The notes under the pieces are model-generated. The model had not been told where the DNA came from and made no database searches. It saw only the letters and a list, made by a program, of their open reading frames with translations. 39,429 bases of DNA from a virus: positions 1 through 39,429 of the IMG/VR virus record IMGVR_UViG_3300008262_000414, one strand, 5' to 3'. Position numbers and translations under genes: made by a program. Each line of letters begins with the position of its first letter. The stretch's first letter is position 1. Positions 1 through 8,060 of this stretch are shown piece by piece.

Positions 1-397
1 CCATTTAGACTGTGTCATAACAAACATGAGGTTTTATTTATCGTCAGGTTTCCTACCTCAAGACTGACGTTGTTAATGAATATGTTTATCTATTTACTTG
101 TTTATTCTTTGTACTAACTGTACTATTCTATAGTATTGTTTCCTATTTTTGGAATATTTTTATTTTTCTAGCTGGCAAAATAATTTCTACTATGCCTGTT
201 GTAGGGGGTATAGGCAACCTCTACTCATGCCACAGGGGCCAAAATTCTATGACCTCCCATACTCCACGAACACAGAACTTTTAGGTAGGGGTACCATCAA
301 AAATTCAGTATGTCAAACCAAGCGGAGGTCAAAAAAATTTTACCAAAAAAAATTTTTCACATTTAAGATTAATTTGTATATTTGTCAAAACTTTTTT
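1..397. other. Gene-free leading region with inverted repeats
   Basis: No convincing gene lies here on either strand. The reading frame open from 149 is low-complexity until the ATG at 398 and is better read as non-coding. Visible structure: a perfect 6-base inverted repeat CGTCAG (42-47) / CTGACG (64-69) enclosing a smaller AGGT/ACCT hairpin, and a patch around 190-300 that is clearly richer in G+C than the surrounding DNA and holds short inverted repeats such as TGCCT/AGGCA and GGCA/TGCC. Because all genes to the right run rightward, this may be an intergenic control region between gene modules, possibly with an origin or an RNA, but the sequence alone does not prove either. Confidence 0.5.
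353..384 (+). promoter_or_regulatory. Bacteroidota-type promoter before the first gene
   Basis: TATATTTG at 377-384 is a perfect TAnnTTTG box. A T-run (353-356) stands exactly 20 bases upstream, where the TTTG element of the other promoters sits, but lacks the G. The ATG of the first gene follows 13 bases after the box. Confidence 0.6.
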
Positions 398-1159
398 ATG
401 AGAAATATAAATGTAACTCTTGGACTAGCTTTAGCTATACTTGTTATGCTTTTCCTTCTACTTAGATCTTGTGGTAACGATAAGATTAGTGATCTTGAAT
501 CACAGATTACCTTATTAAAGGGTACTAACGATAGTTTGTATACTTTGACGAATAAATTAGGACAAAAGGTTACTTCACAGGAAGCTGAGATAGTAGAATC
601 TAAAGAAGCACTGAGTGTATATGCTGATAGTATATTTAAGTTACAACGTAAGCATGAGAAGCAGATAGCTGCAACTATAGCGTATTGGAAATCAAAGATT
701 GATGTAAGTATAGTAGAAGTACCAATGCCTTATTTAGATACACCTGGAATGAGAAGATTTTCAGATAGTATTAGATTATTATGTAAAGATGTACTACAGT
801 ATATGGAGGATAGTACAATAACTATACCTAGAACTGCTAAGATTGATACACTTGGAATTAATGGTAAGTTTACTATAGGTAAATCCTCACTAAAGATTGA
901 TACACTTAATATAGTAGATACCATGCATACTAGAGTTGTAGAGGTAAAGGGTGGATTCTTTAAGAGAAGGGAGATTGGATCTAAGAAGATACAATTCTAT
1001 AAAAGGAAGAGTTATGAGGTACAAACTATGCATACTTCCCCATTATTTAATACAACTTGGCAAAAGTCATATATTTATGTACCTCCCAAGAAGTTTCTAC
1101 TACCAAAGATAGCAATACCACTAATTGGAGGATTTTTACTACTTAATACAATATTATAA
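398..1159 (+). CDS. Membrane protein with coiled coil; spanin-like layout
   Basis: 253 aa starting at the ATG 13 bases after a promoter box; an in-frame extension back to 149 runs through promoter DNA and was rejected. Residues about 8-22 are a hydrophobic segment followed by Ser-Cys (C25), which could be an imperfect lipobox (Leu-Arg-Ser-Cys, with an unusual Arg). Residues about 28-95 are charged and heptad-like, suggesting a coiled coil. The middle is beta-like, and the last 18 residues (234-252) are again hydrophobic. An anchor at each end with a periplasm-sized middle resembles a one-piece spanin, which fuses inner and outer membranes at lysis, but no family motif confirms this. An ordinary bitopic structural or lysis accessory protein is the alternative. 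The next gene begins one base after this stop. Confidence 0.75.
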   Translation: MRNINVTLGLALAILVMLFLLLRSCGNDKISDLESQITLLKGTNDSLYTLTNKLGQKVTSQEAEIVESKEALSVYADSIFKLQRKHEKQIAATIAYWKSKIDVSIVEVPMPYLDTPGMRRFSDSIRLLCKDVLQYMEDSTITIPRTAKIDTLGINGKFTIGKSSLKIDTLNIVDTMHTRVVEVKGGFFKRREIGSKKIQFYKRKSYEVQTMHTSPLFNTTWQKSYIYVPPKKFLLPKIAIPLIGGFLLLNTIL

Positions 1160-1160
1160 T

Positions 1161-1535
1161 ATGTGGCTAGATATAATGAAGCTGATATTTGATTTTATAT
1201 CAAACTCAGAGAAGATGAAAGCTGATAAGAAACTAAAGTTATCTGAGGTATTCCAGGATATAAGTGATTTACTAGATGAGACAGTAGATGATCTTAATAA
1301 TGACATATATCCACATGGTAAATGTGTATCTATGGCAAATCTTGCAGATAACATGACAGATCTAATGAAAGGATATCTCGATGAGAAAAAGCTAGAGGAA
1401 CTAGTATTTATGTTAAAAGATGCATGTAGACTTGAAAAAGAGTTTGCTACCAGAAAAGATCCTGAATCAATTTTAGATATACAGACTACTGCAGGCATGT
1501 TTAACTCATTCTCTATAATGTATAAAATTGTTTAA
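1161..1535 (+). CDS. Small acidic helical protein, function unknown
   Basis: 124 aa. The ATG at 1161 follows the upstream stop codon by one base, so it is preferred over the earlier in-frame start at 1125, which lies inside the previous gene. The protein is mostly helical, rich in Asp, Glu, Lys and Leu, with no signal peptide, membrane segment or cysteine cluster. I do not recognise the family. Its tight coupling to the membrane protein upstream indicates one transcript and possibly a joint function. A new promoter starts right after it, so it closes a two-gene unit. Confidence 0.75.
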   Translation: MWLDIMKLIFDFISNSEKMKADKKLKLSEVFQDISDLLDETVDDLNNDIYPHGKCVSMANLADNMTDLMKGYLDEKKLEELVFMLKDACRLEKEFATRKDPESILDIQTTAGMFNSFSIMYKIV

Positions 1536-1542
1536 AAATAAT

Positions 1543-1574
1543 TTTGGAAATTAAATTTAATATCTATATATTTG
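1543..1574 (+). promoter_or_regulatory. Promoter TTTGGAAA-N16-TATATTTG
   Basis: TTTG (1543-1546) and TATATTTG (1567-1574) are separated by exactly 20 bases. This is the best match in the window to the Bacteroidota consensus. The ATG of the next gene begins only four bases after the box, so the transcript is probably leaderless or nearly so. Confidence 0.75.
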
Positions 1575-1578
1575 TAAT

Positions 1579-2055
1579 ATGATAAAAGAACTATTCAAAT
1601 TCCCTATTATCATGATAGATGGTAATATTGAGGAGAAAAAACAAAAAGACAGTGAAATGCTAGGTTTATCTCTTGGTGAACCTGAGCCAGATATTATTTA
1701 TGGAGAAGCAGAGTGTCCTTACTATGACTTTCTCTCTATATCTGATAGATGGTTACCTACAGATGAATCCTTTGATAAAGCAAAGAATGGAGAATTTGAT
1801 GCATGTAATGTAGTCTTTTTAAATTCAGGTGGATATATTGTACCTATGTCAAAAGAAGAGTTCAAAGAAAAACTAAATGAGTTTATAGACAGTATTAGTG
1901 AACCTCCAGTAAAAGAAACTAAAAAGGGTAAATCTAAGGTTTCCACTGATGTAAAAATACTAAGACTTAGTGAGAAGGATCTATTAGATATGCTAGGTAA
2001 AAAATTATTAGAGGATGCTGAAGATAACAAAGATGAAGAGTTAGATATAAAATAG
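1579..2055 (+). CDS. Hypothetical phage protein
   Basis: 158 aa, beginning just after a strong promoter box and ending with TAG, which shows that TAG is a true stop here. The N-terminal half is mixed alpha/beta with no catalytic signature I recognise. A Lys/Ser-rich linker around residues 112-123 leads to a short helical segment and a strongly acidic tail (about 145-158). This two-part layout with an acidic end is common in phage interaction proteins, but I cannot assign a role. It starts a four-gene unit (1579-3049). Confidence 0.75.
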   Translation: MIKELFKFPIIMIDGNIEEKKQKDSEMLGLSLGEPEPDIIYGEAECPYYDFLSISDRWLPTDESFDKAKNGEFDACNVVFLNSGGYIVPMSKEEFKEKLNEFIDSISEPPVKETKKGKSKVSTDVKILRLSEKDLLDMLGKKLLEDAEDNKDEELDIK

Positions 2056-2065
2056 ACTTCTTTAT

Positions 2066-2407
2066 ATGGAGATTAAAGTATTTAAAAAAATAAAGAAGAT
2101 GCTGGCATCAGATGATGAAGAGCTGATAAGACTAGCTTATGAGATACTTTGTCATCATGAAGAAGATAAAGATAGAATAGAGATGATAGTTCTAGCTTAT
2201 ATAAATAAGAAGTTTATACCTGATTTTACAAATGGAGAAATTGAGTTACACAAGAATCTTTTCCCCTTTGATACAAAAGGTTATAATAAATCTCCTATAT
2301 CAAGTAAGCATCCATATGACTTTAATATGAGTTTATCTTCATATGGATCAAATATAAAGCCAACTTATAAGGTAATAAATTTAAAAAACAAAAATCAACA
2401 AAAATGA
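2066..2407 (+). CDS. Hypothetical small protein
   Basis: 113 aa, 10 bases after the previous stop; its stop overlaps the next start (ATGA). Residues 1-50 look like two or three amphipathic helices with an acidic first half. The rest is polar with scattered aromatics and Pro and ends in a basic Lys/Asn/Gln tail. No membrane segment or metal-binding cluster is visible and the family is not recognised. The overlapping stop-start implies translational coupling within the operon. Confidence 0.7.
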   Translation: MEIKVFKKIKKMLASDDEELIRLAYEILCHHEEDKDRIEMIVLAYINKKFIPDFTNGEIELHKNLFPFDTKGYNKSPISSKHPYDFNMSLSSYGSNIKPTYKVINLKNKNQQK

Positions 2408-2697
2408 CACAGAAAGCAAAAGGGCCTGTCTCCAAAATGACAGAGGAACAAGAAATGATGAGACTTCAAGTAGTAGATCTAGAATTAAAAGCTAGGTACT
2501 GGAAAGCTCAACATGACATTAGATACTTCACTTTGGCCGCAGAAGGTCTACAAGAAGATTATGAGAAGTATCTAAATGAACAAGAAACTAAAAGAAACGA
2601 AGCAATGGATAAACTTCAGAAAGAGTTAGAAAGAATTAATTCTGAAGAGCAATCTAAATTAGATGAACTTAAAACTGTAGAAGAAGATGGCAATTGA
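2404..2697 (+). CDS. Coiled-coil protein
   Basis: 97 aa, ATG overlapping the upstream TGA. Nearly the whole protein is helical: Glu, Lys and Gln dominate and heptad spacing of Leu/Ile/Met is visible from about residue 15 to 90. There is no signal peptide. Such small coiled-coil proteins in phage late operons are often assembly chaperones or scaffold accessories, but that is inference only. Its stop overlaps the next gene by 11 bases. Confidence 0.75.
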   Translation: MTQKAKGPVSKMTEEQEMMRLQVVDLELKARYWKAQHDIRYFTLAAEGLQEDYEKYLNEQETKRNEAMDKLQKELERINSEEQSKLDELKTVEEDGN

Positions 2698-3049
2698 TAA
2701 ACTCTCTGACCACTATACATCAGCAGAAGCATATACAGATCTAGATGGTCAATCTAGACAGTTTACCTTTATAGATCACGATAAGAAATCAAAAATAAGT
2801 GCTCTTAAACAAACTGAAGAAGAAGTACAAGAAATAAAAAATAGTCTAAATAACTATAGAACTAATCTTGTAAATAGAATTCTTGAAATACCTGCTTCTC
2901 TTTGCCCATTTGAATTTGTAGACTTTACTATAAGAGGTGAAGCTATGGATAAGATTGAATGGAATAAGAAGATGTTAGAGGATGAGGGTTTTCCTTTAAG
3001 TAATCTTATGTCTTTATGCACAATTCTTGAAAACAAGTTTGGTGTATAA
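2687..3049 (+). CDS. Hypothetical helical protein
   Basis: 120 aa, overlapping the preceding gene by 11 bases. An N-terminal polar region is followed by a helical stretch (about 35-65), then a compact C-terminal part with one Cys in a Pro-Phe context near residue 70. No known motif is seen. It is the last gene of the unit that starts at 1579. A 93-base gap carrying a promoter follows. Confidence 0.7.
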   Translation: MAIDKLSDHYTSAEAYTDLDGQSRQFTFIDHDKKSKISALKQTEEEVQEIKNSLNNYRTNLVNRILEIPASLCPFEFVDFTIRGEAMDKIEWNKKMLEDEGFPLSNLMSLCTILENKFGV

Positions 3050-3094
3050 CTTTATAAGTTATAATAACAAGATATATTATTTATCCAAAATAAA

Positions 3095-3126
3095 TTTGGA
3101 AAATTAATTTATTTTCAGTATATTAT
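3095..3126 (+). promoter_or_regulatory. Promoter TTTGGAAAATTAA...TATATTAT with AACCAACAT leader
   Basis: TTTG at 3095-3098, 20 bases, then TATATTAT at 3119-3126, a partial match to TAnnTTTG. The leader ends in AAAACCAACATG, which is nearly repeated before the scaffold-like gene at 10938. It drives the packaging operon. Confidence 0.65.
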
Positions 3127-3142
3127 AGTAAAGAAAACCAAC

Positions 3143-3511
3143 ATGAAAATAAAATCTTTTTCAGATAAGGTTCTTTTAACGAAGAAAAGAGATGTTCTTA
3201 AGTATCATCTATATTTAAAGTTTTTACAGAATAATATCAAGTCATCAGAGAATGATATAGATATTATAATAGAGCTTTTTTTGTTTGGAGGCTATAACAA
3301 TAGTGAACAACAATCAAGATTTATTAAACTATGTATAGAGAAAAACTATAAGAAGACAGATCAAAGTGTAAGGAATACTTTATCAAAATATACAAATATT
3401 GGAATATTTGAGAAGCCTAAAAATACAATCTTAAAAGTAAGTGATGTATTTATTCCATCTTTAGATTTTGATAAACTAATTATAAATCATGTAGTTAGTC
3501 ATGCAGAGTAA
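3143..3511 (+). CDS. Conserved phage protein, possible winged helix
   Basis: 122 aa. The centre has a helix-turn-helix-like pattern (about residues 70-95: acidic/polar helix, QSVRNTLSKY, then Gly and a short basic wing), followed by a beta-like C-terminus. From memory, proteins with this RNTLSKY segment recur upstream of packaging genes in Bacteroidota phages, but their function is not established. It begins 16 bases after its promoter box and overlaps the next gene by 11 bases. A DNA-binding role, for example in late regulation or packaging-site recognition, is possible and unproven. Confidence 0.75.
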   Translation: MKIKSFSDKVLLTKKRDVLKYHLYLKFLQNNIKSSENDIDIIIELFLFGGYNNSEQQSRFIKLCIEKNYKKTDQSVRNTLSKYTNIGIFEKPKNTILKVSDVFIPSLDFDKLIINHVVSHAE

Positions 3512-3902
3512 CACTAGTGAGATATATAAACTAACTTCAAAAAGAACTGGTAAATCTGAACAAAGTTATAAGGATATCGGAAACTTTATATTCTCAGAAC
3601 TATATAAAGAACAGAAGAGACCCTCAAAACTAATTATAAAACTAAAAGGTTTAGGGTCCTTCTTCCTGAGAAAGAAAAGAGTTCAGGAAATAATGAACTG
3701 TTATCCTAAAGAGTTTTCAAGAACAAAGGAGGATTTTTCTTCTGAAAGACAATTCTTAAAGTATGAGAACAAGAAGGAAATCCATGAGATCTTTACAGAA
3801 AGGCTAAAAGATTACGAGGAATATCTACAAGAAAGAAACCAAATAAGAAAAAAAAGATATGAAACTCAAGTATTATTGGAACCTACTGAGGGGAAAGACT
3901 AA
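3501..3902 (+). CDS. Small basic protein with HU/IHF-like core
   Basis: 133 aa, rich in Lys and Arg. Around residues 43-65 the pattern LIIKLKGLGSFFLRKKR resembles the beta-turn of HU/IHF proteins (hydrophobic strand, G-x-G-[ST]-F, then basic residues), which binds and bends DNA. The rest is helical and charged and there is no full-length HU match, so the call is tentative. crAss-like phages are known to encode IHF-like proteins, which makes the reading plausible. It overlaps both neighbours, upstream by 11 and downstream by 44 bases, so the cassette is expressed together. Confidence 0.6.
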   Translation: MQSNTSEIYKLTSKRTGKSEQSYKDIGNFIFSELYKEQKRPSKLIIKLKGLGSFFLRKKRVQEIMNCYPKEFSRTKEDFSSERQFLKYENKKEIHEIFTERLKDYEEYLQERNQIRKKRYETQVLLEPTEGKD

Positions 3903-4215
3903 AGCTCTAAACCCAGCTAAACTTACTTTTAGAAATATATATGCTGTAATACAGTCAATTTTTAGAAGAAGTATACAAGGCTTTTCTATACAAACTCATA
4001 TTTATGAGCAAGCTGTATGGAGAAGAACACAAGTAATGTTAAAATCACCCCAGTGTTGGGAGGAAGGCAACTGTATACATTGCGGTTGTGAAATGCTAGG
4101 TAAAACAATTGAGGATAGAGGTTGTGAAAATGAACCTAGATGTTATCCTGATATGATGGGTAAAAAGGAGTGGAAACAATTTAAATTATCTAATAACATT
4201 AAAATTTTTGAGTAA
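3859..4215 (+). CDS. Zn-ribbon-like cysteine-cluster protein
   Basis: 118 aa, start nested 44 bases inside the previous gene. After a basic helical N-terminus, residues about 66-95 hold a Cys cluster of the form C-x5-C-x2-C-x-C ... C-x5-C, followed by a Tyr-Pro-Asp-Met-Met segment. The spacing suits one or two structural zinc sites. I recall similar CxxCGC...CYP proteins in Bacteroidota phages without an assigned function. A nucleic-acid or protein-binding ribbon is the likeliest role. Its last base is the first base of the next ATG (TAATG). Confidence 0.7.
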   Translation: MKLKYYWNLLRGKTKALNPAKLTFRNIYAVIQSIFRRSIQGFSIQTHIYEQAVWRRTQVMLKSPQCWEEGNCIHCGCEMLGKTIEDRGCENEPRCYPDMMGKKEWKQFKLSNNIKIFE

Positions 4216-4517
4216 TGTTACAACCAAACCAACATTTAATCTCTTTAGGAGATTTAAAGTATGGACAACCATACAGTTTTAAGTATTCATTAAAGAATGC
4301 CTCTGAACAACCAATCACAGTAAACCGAGTAATGGTAGGCTGTGGTTCATGTACAACTGCAAACATCCATAAGTTATTAATCTCTCCTGGTGAAGAAACT
4401 GACTTAGATGTAGTATTTACTCCTGGATCTACAGGAATACAAAGAAAAGGTATCACTATCCAATATAATGATACTGATTCAGTTGTACTAAATTTCACCG
4501 CAAGTGTAAATGAGTAA
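4215..4517 (+). CDS. DUF1573-like immunoglobulin-fold domain protein
   Basis: 100 aa consisting of a single beta-sandwich-like domain. It shows the DUF1573 hallmarks: a hydrophobic strand ending in Val-Gly-C43-Gly-Ser-C46-Thr, a central Ile-Ser-Pro-Gly-Glu turn (56-60), and a following strand VVFTPGSTG that continues into a second basic strand. DUF1573 domains are common in Bacteroidota and are usually exported, but this one has no signal peptide, so it probably acts in the cytoplasm or in the virion. Two Cys close together could bind metal or form a disulfide. It sits between the Zn-ribbon gene and the nuclease, with TAATG and ATGA-type overlaps. Confidence 0.7.
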   Translation: MLQPNQHLISLGDLKYGQPYSFKYSLKNASEQPITVNRVMVGCGSCTTANIHKLLISPGEETDLDVVFTPGSTGIQRKGITIQYNDTDSVVLNFTASVNE

Positions 4518-5319
4518 AGTACAATTTATTCAAGATTCTCACAGGTATGTTTCAGATGATGGATCAGAATTGATATCTGTCTCTAAATTTACAGAGAGAT
4601 TCAAAGAAAAGACTGATTGGAAAAAGGTAGCAAATAAAATTGCAAAGAAAGAGAGTGCCAACGGTAATCCAACAACTACTGATGATATATTGAAGAAGTG
4701 GGAGAATAAAAGAGATATATCTGCAAAGGTTGGAACAATGTATCATAACATCAGAGAGCAGGAACTCCTCAATTTAGAGGGGTCTCCTGTTTTCTATGAA
4801 AAGGAATGCTCTGTTATGAATCATGAATTTGAAGGAGAAAATAAATATTCAATTGATATCTCGTGTCTACAAAATGATACAGTTTATCCAGAATTGATGA
4901 TTTATGATTTTGATAATATGATATGTGGACAATCAGATAAAGTTATTATAGTAGATAATAAGATACATATTTGGGACTATAAAACTGATGCTGAGATAAA
5001 ATTTAGCTCTTTCTCATCAAAGTGGGTAAAACCTAAAAAGTTATTAGGACCACTATCACATCTAGATGAATGTAATGGAAACATATATTCTATAAAGATG
5101 TCAATATATATGTATCTTTTATGGAAAGCTAATAAAGGAAGATTTAAACCTGGTGATATAGTAATAGAACATATACATCTCAAGAGAGATCCAGAGAATG
5201 ATAATATTCCAGTACTTATAGATGATAAACCATTTGTAGAGAAGATTGAGACAATAACTATTCCATATAGAAGAAAAGAGGTAATTGAAATGTTAAAATC
5301 TTTAAAGAATGATTCCTAA
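4510..5319 (+). CDS. PD-(D/E)XK family nuclease
   Basis: 269 aa. The signature of the RecB/Cas4-like branch is visible: Gly-Thr-x-x-H79 followed by a helix, then an acidic residue (E128) before Gly-Gln-Ser-D143, then beta strands and the D156-Y-K158-T core. Asp143, Asp156 and Lys158 would hold the divalent metal and catalyse DNA cleavage. A nuclease beside the terminase could trim DNA ends, act in recombination-linked replication or degrade host DNA; the sequence does not choose among these. Length is normal for a stand-alone domain. It overlaps the DUF1573 gene by 8 bases and the next gene by 11. Confidence 0.85.
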   Translation: MSKVQFIQDSHRYVSDDGSELISVSKFTERFKEKTDWKKVANKIAKKESANGNPTTTDDILKKWENKRDISAKVGTMYHNIREQELLNLEGSPVFYEKECSVMNHEFEGENKYSIDISCLQNDTVYPELMIYDFDNMICGQSDKVIIVDNKIHIWDYKTDAEIKFSSFSSKWVKPKKLLGPLSHLDECNGNIYSIKMSIYMYLLWKANKGRFKPGDIVIEHIHLKRDPENDNIPVLIDDKPFVEKIETITIPYRRKEVIEMLKSLKNDS

Positions 5320-5821
5320 GATACTAGAATATGAAGAGGATAGAATAAAAGTTACAGCACAGGCATATGCAATACCTGAGATAAAAGATATTATTGATAA
5401 ATATGATATGGGTGCTGAACCATATCTTATGTTTGTATATGCTATGTCAGCAGTTGATTCTCCTTATATAAACATTCCAGAAGAAGAAAAAGTTGAGAGT
5501 ATTGTATATGATATAAGCTATACACTAGGTCAATTTGATTATGAAGAAGAGCTACTTACAATAGCTATAGATAAACTTAAATCTTTATATTCTTCTCCAA
5601 TTGTTTTACTTGCAAATGAACTAGAACAAGAATTACATAGACTGAGAAAGTATTTAAGAGATACTCCAGTTGTAGGTGGATCAGAAGGAAACTTTAGAGA
5701 AAGAATGTCTCTTATGGAAAAGATTGATAAGATAGCCAATTCTTATCAGAAGGTTAGAAAACAAGCTGATGAAGAATTAAAAGTTGCCACTAAAGGAGAT
5801 CATGAAATAGGAGAGTACTAA
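5309..5821 (+). CDS. Conserved helical protein upstream of TerL
   Basis: 170 aa, almost entirely helical and acidic, with a basic/polar helix near residues 105-135 and no cysteines. It stands directly before the large terminase gene, two bases away, where many phages keep the small terminase subunit. I see no helix-turn-helix signature to prove that role, and crAss-like phages are generally described without a recognisable TerS. It is a conserved packaging-operon protein and a candidate terminase partner on position alone. Confidence 0.75.
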   Translation: MIPKILEYEEDRIKVTAQAYAIPEIKDIIDKYDMGAEPYLMFVYAMSAVDSPYINIPEEEKVESIVYDISYTLGQFDYEEELLTIAIDKLKSLYSSPIVLLANELEQELHRLRKYLRDTPVVGGSEGNFRERMSLMEKIDKIANSYQKVRKQADEELKVATKGDHEIGEY

Positions 5822-5823
5822 TT

Positions 5824-8058
5824 ATGATAAATAAAATTTGGGAATTTCCTTTAAAGATACAAAAGATAGATACTTCAAAAGAAGGTATTGAATATGAAGT
5901 ATTTGAGAAAGAGGAAGATTTTGAAAAGTTTGTAAGATCCCAATTTAAACTTCCAGGAAAGTATAACCTTAAGAATACAAAAAGATGGCAAGATGTAGGA
6001 AGGCAATATGCAAATAGTGTAAATAAACCAAACTTTGAAGGAGGTCAATATACAAAAGCAATTAAGGGAACTCATAAATATAAACAGTTTTGGTCAAACG
6101 AGAAAGAAAAAGTAAAGAATGGAGTTATTATAGATAATATCTATATACCTCCATTTTATTATTGGTACCTAAACTTCTGCCCTATATATAATGATGTTGT
6201 AGGAAAGAAAATGTTTGGCAATGTATGGGATAGTGATCTTTGGTTCTTTCATTATATAACATTATGCATGGTGACTGGAAAACATGCGTGTATTGTAAAA
6301 ACTAGACAAAGAGGTTATTCATTTAAGATAATGGCTCTTTTATACTGGAGTTACTCTTGGTTTGAAAGCTCAGTAAATACAATTGGTGCATATAAAGAAG
6401 AGTATACTGTAAAGTCTTGGAGGTTCTTAGAGTTTTATAGAAAACATTTGAATTCAGGTGCAACTGCATGGAAAAGAGGACCAATTGTACCAAAATCACT
6501 AGAGTGGTATGAAAGAACTCCACTAGTTGACGGAGGTTATGTAGGATTGGATAGTAAGTTATCTGCAACTACATTTAAAGTATCTCCTGAAAATGGTGTA
6601 GGTGGATCTCAAACAATATTCTTTTATGAAGAGGCAGGGGTTGCACCAACTCTTTTACAAACTTTAGGTTATATTAGACCAGCTCTTGAAAAGGGTAATA
6701 GAACTACAGGTTTAATTATTTGCAGTGGATCAGTTGGTGATCTAGATGATGCAGAAGATATAAAAGAAGTATTCTACAATCCTGAATCACATAACTTTCT
6801 TGGTATAGAGAATATATGGGATGATAATGAGATGAGAGGAAGACCATGTGGTTTATTTGTATCAGAGGCTTATAATTTAGAAGGTTTTATAGATGAAGAA
6901 GGAAACTCAAATGTAGATAGTGCTACAGAATTTGTTTTAAAAAATAATGAGGCCATCAAGTCAAAGAAAAGAAAAGATCTTGCACAACTTGATATATCTC
7001 AAAAGCCACTAAGTCCAAAAGAAGCATTTGCACAAAGAAAGAGTTCTGAGTTTCCAATAGATCAACTTCTTGCACAACAAGATAGAATCAAGTTAAAAGA
7101 TAGTGAGAATAAATGGAAATTTAAACCTATAAAGTGTGTACTATTTGAAGATGAATCAGGAAAAGTAAAATTAAGAACTACAAATCTTCCTGAAGAACAT
7201 AAGTATCCAATTATACCAGACTGGGAAGATAAAAGAGGTGTGGTCACAATATATGAAATGCCTGAGGAAAACCCAAAGTGGTTAACTAACTTTGCAGGAG
7301 TGGATACAGTAGAGGTAGATGTTACAACTACATCACATTCAGTAATGTCTGTGGATATCTACAAGAGAATGGTAAAGGTTAAGTATAAAGATACTGATGG
7401 TAAAATAAAAACAAGAATTGAGGGAGGTAAGATTGTAGCTACATACAGAGGAAGATATGATCCTGTAGAGAGGGGAAATGAACAAGCTTGGTTACTTGTA
7501 AAACTATTTAATGCATTTACATATGTAGAGAGATCTAAACCTAATTTCATAAATTATATGAAAAGGAATGGTAGAGCAGAAAAATATTTGGCAAAAGAGT
7601 CAGATGTTACTATATTTAAAGATCTAAACATAAATGCAGGTTTATCAAATTCAAACTATGGTTTTATAATTTCTCCACAAAATAATATGTGGAAGATATT
7701 AAAAAATAATGTGAAAGAATACTTTCAAACAGAATTTGATAGAAGAGAGAAGTCTGATGGTGAAGTCCTTAAAATATATACAGGTATAGATAGGACAGAT
7801 GATTATTGGTTGATTGAGGAGTATGTAAGATATAATGAGAAAGATAACTTTGATAGAATTATTTCTCATAGTGCAGCAATAACAATAGGTAAAGTTTATG
7901 AAAGTGAACTTGGAATTCCTACTGTAAATGAAGTAAAAGAAGAACCAAAGGAACAAATTTATATACCTCCTAAAAAGATATCATTATTGGGAGGAAATAA
8001 AACAAGTAGAAATTTATACACAAACAAAAGATTTAAAAAATCTTATACAATATTATAA
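5824..8058 (+). CDS. terL: Terminase large subunit (TerL)
   Basis: 744 aa DNA-packaging motor. The N-terminal ATPase has a Walker A-like loop at about 159-167 (KTRQRGYSF, the K/R-rich variant seen in many TerL), a Walker B strand ending in FFYEEAG (266-272) with the catalytic Glu, and a coupling motif IICSGS (298-303). The C-terminal nuclease of RNase H fold begins near 488, with the first Asp in AGVDTVEVD (491-499). TerL docks on the portal, translocates DNA and cuts concatemers. Length fits the crAss-like family. The gene is followed two bases later by the portal gene, which is the usual order. Confidence 0.96.
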   Translation: MINKIWEFPLKIQKIDTSKEGIEYEVFEKEEDFEKFVRSQFKLPGKYNLKNTKRWQDVGRQYANSVNKPNFEGGQYTKAIKGTHKYKQFWSNEKEKVKNGVIIDNIYIPPFYYWYLNFCPIYNDVVGKKMFGNVWDSDLWFFHYITLCMVTGKHACIVKTRQRGYSFKIMALLYWSYSWFESSVNTIGAYKEEYTVKSWRFLEFYRKHLNSGATAWKRGPIVPKSLEWYERTPLVDGGYVGLDSKLSATTFKVSPENGVGGSQTIFFYEEAGVAPTLLQTLGYIRPALEKGNRTTGLIICSGSVGDLDDAEDIKEVFYNPESHNFLGIENIWDDNEMRGRPCGLFVSEAYNLEGFIDEEGNSNVDSATEFVLKNNEAIKSKKRKDLAQLDISQKPLSPKEAFAQRKSSEFPIDQLLAQQDRIKLKDSENKWKFKPIKCVLFEDESGKVKLRTTNLPEEHKYPIIPDWEDKRGVVTIYEMPEENPKWLTNFAGVDTVEVDVTTTSHSVMSVDIYKRMVKVKYKDTDGKIKTRIEGGKIVATYRGRYDPVERGNEQAWLLVKLFNAFTYVERSKPNFINYMKRNGRAEKYLAKESDVTIFKDLNINAGLSNSNYGFIISPQNNMWKILKNNVKEYFQTEFDRREKSDGEVLKIYTGIDRTDDYWLIEEYVRYNEKDNFDRIISHSAAITIGKVYESELGIPTVNEVKEEPKEQIYIPPKKISLLGGNKTSRNLYTNKRFKKSYTIL

Positions 8059-8060
8059 TT

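Noticed and set aside
149-397. N-terminal extension of the first gene back to 149
   Set aside because: The extension runs through a promoter box and low-complexity A-rich DNA, and the peptide shows no protein-like pattern; the ATG at 398 gives a clean membrane-segment start.
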